NCBI GenBank assembly: GCA_002392325.1
Contig: DGGS01000031.1
Location: 1-26,813 of the forward strand
DNA length: 26,813 nucleotides
Origin: Bacteroidales bacterium UBA3868
GTDB taxonomy: Bacteria > Bacteroidota > Bacteroidia > Bacteroidales > WCHB1-69
Reading direction: 5' to 3'
Both the position numbers and the translations under genes were made by a program. Below are positions 15,879-25,000 of the stretch, piece after piece. How positions within the stretch are numbered: the first letter of the stretch is position 1; the number at the start of each line of letters is the position of its first letter. A model generated the notes under the pieces. The model was not told the origin of the DNA, did no database searches, and saw only the letters and a list, made by a program, of their open reading frames with translations.

Positions 15879-15886
15879 CAAAGATA
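15879..15886 (-). promoter_or_regulatory. Bacteroidota -7 promoter element for gldB
   Basis: Minus-strand TATCTTTG followed by CAGCGAA is a perfect TAnnTTTGC element, 19 bases before the ATG at 15859. The same octamer plus CAGCGAA occurs in front of ssb, so the two genes share an almost identical promoter start region. Confidence 0.7.
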
Positions 15887-15988
15887 CTGTTTTTTGGTTT
15901 TTGTTTTTTTCGGATGTTTTGCCTGACGGTTGAAGAACATAGAAAATAGTTTTTTTATTAACAATAACGAAAAAAACCAAAAATTTTG

Positions 15989-15996
15989 TATATTCG
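15989..15996 (+). promoter_or_regulatory. Candidate promoter element for the giant adhesin gene
   Basis: TATATTCG matches TAnnTTTG except at one base. It would give a leader of about 90 bases that is extremely A/T-rich and lacks a Shine-Dalgarno sequence before ATG 16094, a common pattern for well-translated Bacteroidota genes. Tentative. Confidence 0.4.
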
Positions 15997-16093
15997 CACC
16001 TTGTAAGTAGAGAAAGAATTTTTTGAGAATAACTTATAAACACCTGATTGTTAAAAAGATATAAATCATAATATTAATTTAAATTCATTACTT

Positions 16094-19000
16094 ATGAAAA
16101 AATTCGACTCTTTTAAAACTTTGACACGCACAATGCAAAGTTTTTTGGCCATCGTGTTGGTGACATTGATGGCGGTCGGTAATGTGGTAGGTCAGACAAC
16201 CTATTCGCATACCATTACGGCCAAAACATGGTCCGATTTAGGTGTACAGTCGCTTAATGGAGTGGACTGGACAGCGGCCAGCACCTCTACACCGTCGTCG
16301 CCTTATTTCGGATACAATGATGACAAAGGCCAGCAGTTCGGCTCAAACAACAATCCTTATGCCGATTTGACACTTTCCACCAATGGTATTAACGGCACCA
16401 TCACTTCCGTGAAGGTGAACACTTCCGGAAACGCCAATGTGGTGGCTACCCTGAAAGTGAAAGTGGGTGACACATACTTCACTTCAGGCGGTGAAGAAAG
16501 TGTAAATATCACTGCTACCGCCACAGATTACACCTTCACTGGTTCTGCCGAGGGTGTGATTTCTTTAGAATGGGATCAACCCACCAACACTCGCAAAGCA
16601 GTTTACCTGAAGAGCATTGAAGTTATTTATTCTTCAGGAGCTATGGCTGTTGCCACCCCTGTGTTGGCACCTGTTTCTGGTACCTATTATAGTGCCCCAA
16701 CAGTGTCCATCACATGCGAGACCGAAGGCGCTAATATTTATTATACGCTTGATGGTTCCACACCTACGGCTTCTTCCACCTTGTACACAGCTCCTATTAC
16801 GGTTGATTCCACAATGACGGTGAAAGCCATTGCCATTATGGGAACGGAGAACAGTAATGTTGCCACAGCAACCTACACGATTCCTGCCTATACGGCATTG
16901 GCTAACATTGCCGCATTCAAAGAACAAACATCCACTACAGAGTTGTTCAAGATTAACAGTGACATGACGGTGATTTTCCAGACCGCCGACAAATACCACA
17001 CCTTTGTTCAGGACAATTCCGCTGCTATCTATGTGTATGGTACCATGGACAAGGCATACAACCCTGGCGATGTTATTCCTGGCGGTATGTATGGTAATTA
17101 TGCGCTTTACAAACAAATGAATGAATTGAAACCGGTTGCCGGCGCTCCTCTTGCTGACGGAGTTCGCGGCACTGAAGTGCAACCAGTTGTGGTTACCCTC
17201 GCCGACCTGATTGCCAATTATGCCAATTATGAAGGAAAATTGGTTACCGTGGAGAATGTGACAGTGGGTGCCGACCATACCTTCCAGAATGGTAGTGCTT
17301 CTGGAGCGAATGTCTCACAAGACACGAACACTATTCAAATTTACAGCACATTCAAGAATATTTCCAAATCCCTGACCGCAAATCAAGTGATCAATGTTAC
17401 GGGTTTGGTAATCCGTTATAACAACACAATTGAAATCGCTCCGCGTTCTAACAGCGACATCGTGGTCCCGTTTGTTGAGGTGCCTTATGTGCTTGACTTT
17501 GACACCAACACCGATGATTTGGTATTGGCAAACGGCAACGCCACCAACAAATGGTATGTTGGTGAAGCGCAAGGTTTTGACAACAACAAGTTGTATATTT
17601 CCTCAACCAATGGTGCCACCAACAAGTACAATGTATCCGCCACTTCCAATGTGAAGGCAAGCCGTGGTATTATCATCCCTGCCAAGGGTGCGGTTCTGTC
17701 TTTCACCTCTCGCGTGAATGGTGAGGAAGGCAAGGATATGTTAAATGTGTACTTATATAATTATACTAATGATATTATTAATACTACCCCAACTTGGAAA
17801 ACCACTATCGTGGGTGAGAACGAGTGGACAGAGCACACTTTCCCAATCCCGGCAGCGGGCGCGGGCAAAGCAAATCTTGTGTTCGAATGGGTGAATAACA
17901 ATAATGGTGGTGAGCAGTTCCCGGCCGCTATTGACAACATTCAGATTGTTGAGGCCGCCTGCGCTCAACCCACAGCTATTAACGCTACGGTAAGCGCTGA
18001 CACCGCCACCATCACCTGGACTTTGTCCGACTCAACCCAAACCGCTTGGACTCTCGAGTACAAGCTCGTGGATCACAGCGAATGGTACACGGTTGCCGCT
18101 ACACAACCTTCTGTCGTTCTTTCCGGTTTGCAAGGAAGTAGCGTGTACGATGTGCGCGTGAAGGCAAACTGCGGTGACGAAAGCAGCGAGTGGATCGAAG
18201 GCCAGTTTGAAGTGGGCTGCTTGAATGGAGTTGTTGTCATGGTGGATTCCACCATAACAATAGGAACAGGCACAAGCACTTCTACTGCTTATTTATTCCC
18301 TGGTTTATGGGGTTGGCAATATGCCGCTCATTTGTATGATGAAATCACTCCTGGTTTGTTGAAAGATATCGCTTTCTATTTGAATGCCTCTTCTACGACC
18401 ACGGGCTCTTCTATGAAAATGTGGGTAAAACTGGTTGATGCCGGCTATACCATGACCGCATCAAACACCTTTGCCTCTTTGGTGCAGGGTGCCCGTGAAA
18501 TATATGACGGAACACCCGATTTCAGTACTGCAGGATGGATTCATTTCCCGATATCCGGAAACCTCAATATTCCTGAAGGTAAAAGTCTTCTCGTGTTAGT
18601 AAGGGGTATAGGATGTTCAGTTTCCGGTGGCTGTAGCAAAGCATACCGTTATACTTCTGCCACAAACAAGGTTTGGTACAAGAATGTAGATAATGCAGAT
18701 CCAGGTCAGGAAATCGCCGGCACATTGACAAGCTATAGAGCCAACATCCAAATGACATATTCCATGCCATCTGTTGACTGCAACGACCAACTTGCTTGCG
18801 AAACTCCTGCTTCTGTTACTATTACGAATATTACCACCGATGCCGCTACCGTTGTCTGGACAGGCAATGCCGACAGCTATGTTTTGGAATACAAGACTGG
18901 CGAAAATGATTGGACTGCCGTTACTATTAACGACACCACCTACACATTCAGTAACCTTGATCAGAAAACCACCTACACAGTTCGTGTGAAAGCCGTTTGC

Positions 19001-22000
19001 GGTGAGAACAACAACAGTCTCTATACTGATGAAGTTGAATTCACCACAACCAGTGTTTGTCCGGTGGTTACCGACATCAACACTTCCAATCTATCCACCA
19101 CCACCACCATTTCTTGGACACCTGGTGGCAATGAGACCGCTTGGACATTGCGTTTCCGCCCTGTTGGTACTACCGAATGGGTAACGCTCAATATCAGTGG
19201 TATTCCTTCCACCACCTTCGGCGGTTTGCTTGACCAAACCGATTATGAGGTGGAGATTATGGCTCTTTGCGACCCGAACGATGAGGACAACCAAAGCTCT
19301 TGGGCTCCTTACCTGTTCACTTCCGGATGCGCTGCTTTTGAATTGCCTTATGTTGAGGAATTTGAAACAACCGAAATCCCTGCTTGTTGGACTGCTGAAA
19401 ACTTCACCTTTGATGGCACTACTGCCCAAGCTACCGAAGCCGGTCAATGGCTGATGACACCGCCGATTACCGTTCCCGCTTCTGGCAACACCTATGTTGT
19501 GTTAGACATCAAGGGTTCAGCTTCTATCCTTGCTTCTTATAGAGGTACCGCCCTCAACCGTTTCGATGTTATTGGCAATATTGCGAACAACGACGAAATG
19601 AGTCATGTTATCTTCCAAGTTCCGGACACTTACAAAGACAAGGCCGTTAACTTCATGTTCAAGGCCAATGGTCCTGTGACTATTGAAACAGCTGAATTCA
19701 CACAATGTGCTTTCGTTCCTACAGATCTCACCGCATACGATCCGACCAACACCACTGTGGAACTTTCCTGGATTGGCGATAACAACAATGGTTGGGTTGT
19801 GGAATATGCTGAAGATGGTTCTGACAACTGGACCACTGTGAATGTGGAGCAAACCTCTGATACAGCTCATTATACCCTTACGGGTTTGACGGGTGCCACT
19901 GCTTATAAATTCCGCGTTAGAACGAATTGCGCCGGTGGATCAACCAGCCAACCTTCTAATGTGGCTACCATTACCACACACTGCGATCCCATCAGTGTTC
20001 CGTTTACCGCTTTCTCTTCCAATGCTGACGCTAACTTCAATTGCTGGAACAATTACTATTCAGGCACATACGAGGATAACGGTGCTTTTGTCGCCGCCAA
20101 CAACGACATGAAGATGTACAACTACTACAACAGAACGACGGATGCTGCCGACAATACCGCATTTGGCAATGTGTATGCCGTACTTCCTAAATTTGACACA
20201 ACATTGAATGCCCTGCAGATCACCTTCACTACAGAACAGTGGACATCAAATAACAACAGCAAGATTCAATTGGGTGTTGTGACTGATGTGAACCACCCGG
20301 TGGAGACCTTCAGAACATTGAACGAGTACAACGCTGGTGACAATGCCGCCACCTTCACCTATATCCTGAACAACGCTACGGATGGCAACCTTGCTTTCAG
20401 ATTGCTGAAAGACAGTCTTACACAAGAAGTTCGTGTACGCGACATTTTGGTGGAATACATTCCCGCTTGTCAAAAACCGAACAATTTGGTGGCTACTCCG
20501 ATTTCCGAGTCTTCCATGTCTTTGAACTGGGGTATCATTGGTCGTCAGAACAATTGGGACATCAAATACAAAGCAACCCAATTTTCATTCAATCCTGACA
20601 ATGACGGTACTTTGGCTACCGCAAACCTCCGTCCGAGAATTTTGAACAATCTTGAGTACGGTCAATATTATACCTTCTATATCCGTAACCATTGTAGCTC
20701 TACTGAACAGAGTGAATGGGTAGGTCCTTTCACCTACAAGTTGGAAATGAACTACAATATTGTAAACGCTGCCGATATCACCACTTGCCACGGTAATGTG
20801 ATTTATCAAGCCGACACTACAGGTGATAACACTCTGATTATTCGTCCAAGCAGCACTGGCAGCTGGGTAACCTTAAGCGGCAATGTGCAACTTGGGGCCG
20901 CTACACTCAAGGTTTATGACGGTACTGCGGTTAATACCGACAAACTTATTGCTACCTTCACAGGCAGCAGCGTGGTGAATTTGACTCCGGCTTGCGCTAC
21001 TGAACTGACTTTGAAGTTAGAAAATGTGGGCACAACAGCTCCGGTTATCAATTTGGCTATCAATTGCGATGAAGTTCCTACCTGCTCCGCACCGAGCAAG
21101 CCTGAATTAGATATTGAAACACTCACCCTCACTTGGGAAGCCGGTTGTTGGGGTACACCTGAAAGCTATAACATCCAAATGATGGATGCCACCACAGGTA
21201 CTACCACCGATTTGACTTCCACTACCAATTCTCTCGTGGTAAGCATGCCTAATGACCACACCATTACCTTCAAGGTGCAACCTGTTTGCGACGGCGAGAA
21301 TGGCGACTGGTCTGAAGTGTCTGATGAGTATGTTAAGTTTGCATGTGGTGCTCCTACCGCTGTAACGGCCACTTATAATGAAGGAGCCCAGACAGCAACC
21401 ATTTCTTGGACACCGTTTATGTCCACCCAACGTAACTTTGAGGTTGGATACAAACTGCATGACGCTTTCACTTGGGTTACCGCTACCGTGACCAATGCCA
21501 CCACATACACAACTGCTGCTTTGGATGAATCGCAAACATACGATGTGCGCGTGAAAGCCATCTGCAGCGATGAAGAGAGCGAATATATTACTACTACAGT
21601 GGAGACACCGTGTGTAACGATTCATGAATCATCCGGTATCATCACACTGGGCGAGGGTACGGCCACGAATAATTATTTGCCCGCATACACACTGTATAAC
21701 AACACTCTTTCCGAGCAGATTTACACTTCTGCCGAAATTGGAATGTCTGGCACTATTTCCAGTGTTGCATTCTATAATGGTGGAACAACAAAAACACCGA
21801 ATATTAAACTTTATTTGGTACATACCGACAAGACATCTTTCACAAGTACTACAGATTGGCTTACAGTTACTGAAAGAGAGAAAGTGTTTGAAGGAGATGT
21901 TACCTTTACTGCAAATGAATGGACAACCATTACATTTACCACTCCTTTTGAATATGATGGAATAAGCAACCTTGGTCTTATAGTAGATGAAAATATGCAA

Positions 22001-25000
22001 TGGAGCAGTGGATTGGCTTGTCGAGTTTACAACAGCACATCCAATTGCGCCATGTATGTGTATAGTGATCCTACAAATTATAATGCTGTAGGTGCTAGTT
22101 ATACGGCAAACAACAGATTGTCTGTTAAGAACCAAGTACAGTTCAATATCACAGGTATGATGTGTGATCCTGTTGTTTCCTGCCCGGCACCGACAGTGTC
22201 TGATAATGTTACCGTTGCCAATGGTGGCGCTACCTTTACTTGGACATCCAACGGTACTGAAACCGAATGGACAGTGGTTTACACCGTTGACGGTGGTGCA
22301 GAAATTGTTGATACAGTCACCACAACCAGTTATACTTTGAGCAATCTTGAAGAAGGAGCCAACCATACCGTTTCTTTCGATGTTTATGCTAATTGTACCT
22401 CTCAATCAGAAGGTTCTCACCTTGACAAAACATTCTTTGTTCCTTGTGCAAACTCTTGTGATTTGGTGTTAAACTTGACAGACAGTTATGGCGATGGTTG
22501 GAACGGCAACAAAATCAGTATTTATCAAGACGATGCTTTACTTGGAACGGCAACCATCTCAAGCGGAAATACAGCTAATTTCACATATTCATTGTGTAGC
22601 GGTTCTGACATTTCCTTAAGATGGACAACAGGAAGCTATCCTGGCGAATGTAGCATGGTTCTCACACACAATGGAGTACAAATTTATAGCGGTGGAGCAC
22701 CCTCTGCCGGTGAATTTTTGAGCTTCGAAGCATGTCCGTATTGTGCTGCTCCTGGAATCGCTTCTGTGGATATCGATCCGGATAACGCTACCGTAGTTGT
22801 TACCGTTGCAAATAATCCTGACGCCCAGACTTATCAAGTGGTTTGTGTGCCAACAGGATCAGAACCGACTTCTGGCATAGTGGTAGTGGCTAACAACAAC
22901 CGCCAAGCAATTTTCAACAATTTGGATTTAGGTGCAACTTACGATTTCTATGCTAATGTGGTTTGCGATGCGACAACCACTTCCGAGTGGAGCGAGCCGG
23001 TTACATTCACCTTGCCAGGTTGTTGGAGTGGATGTGACTATGTGATTAGTATGGAAGACAGCTATGGCGATGGTTGGAACGGTAGTGCCATCTATGTTTT
23101 GATTGATAATGAAGTTGATTCCTATGTAACATTATCCAGCGGATCATCCGATACCCAAACCATAACCGTTTGTGAGGGACATGAGGTGAGTTTTGTATGG
23201 GTTGCAGGTAGCTATGCGAATGAAGCAAGTTTCAACATCACGAAGAATGGTGAAAGAATAGCTAATTGTAGTGATGCTTCCACATTAGCTTCTCAAGAAA
23301 TCTTATATACAGGTTACTGCGGAACACCTCCTACCTGTTTGCCTCCTACAGATTTCATGTATAGCAGCCTTAATGCTACCATTTGGTGGACACCTGTAGG
23401 AACACCTCAAAGCTATCTTTTGGAATACCGTCATGAATCAGAACCCACTTTTACTTCTGTAACGGTTCTTGACACCTTCTATACCTTCACTTCTTTGTTG
23501 AGCAACGAAAAGTATTATTTCCGTGTGAGTGCTGTCTGTGATCCTGTTGCAGGTGACACTTCCGCATGGAGTGCTACATATTACTTCACCTCACCTTGTT
23601 TGCCGCTGACCGTTACAGAAGCTAATCCTTATACGGAAGGATTCGAAGAATATACGGGAAGTGGTGAAACAGAACTTGCCAATTGCTGGTACTCTAATGG
23701 CGCTGGTTACACCGCATCCAATGGTGTAAAGTCTCCTTTCGTTTATGTAGGTTATTCTGCTGCCGCTCAATCTGGAAACAACTCCTTGGAAATGAAGGGT
23801 AACCAAGGTTTGGTTGCTCTGCCTGAGTTTACCAATGACATCAATACCTTGAGTATTACTTTCTGGGCCAATAGAGTTTCCACCTCTTCTACGGATACTT
23901 TGCAAATTGGTGTGATTACTGATTTGAACGATCCTACCACATTTGTTCCGATTCAGACTCTGACATCGGTCAGTGCCCGCGGAAACAACACCTTCGTTGG
24001 ACCTATTGAATTCAACAATGTTCCTGCTACTGGCAGAATCGCTCTGCGCTACACAAGTACAAGTTCTACTCAATCTTGGAACTTGGATGATTTCACCGTG
24101 TTCTTGACCCCGACCTGCTTTGCTCCTGCTACTCCTACGGTCTCTGACGTGACTGCCAATACCGCTAAAGTTTCCTGGACAGATCCAAAACACCAAGGCA
24201 ATTATGCCATTGAGTACAAAGAACAGGATGCTACAACTTGGACAACAGTTACAGGCGATACCACCTATAATGTGGTTCTTACAGGTTTGAATGAGGCTAC
24301 CGCGTATGTGGTTCGTATAAAGACCGTTTGCGGTGCTGGCGATGAATCACTTTATACAGATGAGGTACCATTCTCCACGATAGCTTACCCGGCCACACTT
24401 CCTTACCATTGTAGTTTTGACAATGAAGCTGAAAACAACAGATGGCAATTGGTGAATGGACCTGCAACCAATAAATGGTTTACAGGTAATGCTACCGGCA
24501 ACGGAGACAACAACGCTTTGTATATCTCCAACAACGAAGGAGCAGCAAATGAATATACAATAGCTTCTGCATCTGGAGTTGTATGGGCATATCGTGATAT
24601 TGATGTTGTTCCTGAATATGTTTATCATCTGAGTTTTGACTGGAAGGGTTACGGAGAAAGTTCTTATGACTACATGTATGTGTATGTTGGTGACCGCAGT
24701 GATGTATCAGCATCTACATCTACTACAGTTACCGCTCCTGCAAACACCAAGCAAATGGTGAATCCTCTCAGAAACAGCAAATACTTCAATCAGAATGATA
24801 GTTGGGCAACCTTTACTTATGAGTTGGATAGCACCTTCGCAGGTCAGAAACGTATTTACTTCTGTTGGAAAAATGACAATTCTGCTGGTACGCAACCTCC
24901 TGCAGCCGTGGATAACATTTCCATCATTGCTTTGAACAAGGATCTCGTCGCTGAAGCTATTAAGCCGATTTCCGACAATTGTGACTTGAGCAATGCTGAA

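Larger units (their letters stand above)
17957..24392 (+). repeat. Eleven divergent FN3 modules inside the giant adhesin
   Basis: Approximate modules: 17957-18222, 18791-19060, 19061-19330, 19712-19983, 20471-20755, 21086-21350, 21350-21616, 22184-22447, 22748-23023, 23339-23600 and 24119-24392. Each begins with a cysteine-proline-type start (such as CAQPTAI, CETPASV, CGAPTAV), has a W near the B strand in most copies (ISWT, VVWT), a L-x-Y or equivalent before the F strand, and a second cysteine at its end (VKANCG, VKAVCG, VRTNCA, VKAICS, IKTVCG). They are clearly related but divergent, and are interrupted by other domains. Confidence 0.8.

Noticed and set aside
15860..15964. Extended gldB start at 15964
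   Set aside because: It includes the promoter element at 15879-15886 and would bury the lipoprotein signal that starts at 15859.
21629..22405. Minus-strand frame of 258 codons and similar ones across 16600-26660
   Set aside because: All lie antisense to one continuous plus-strand frame with clear protein modules; low-complexity composition, no domain match.
17957..24392. CRISPR-like or tandem DNA repeat array in the adhesin region
   Set aside because: Repeats exist at protein level only; the DNA copies are divergent, with no constant spacer-repeat pattern.
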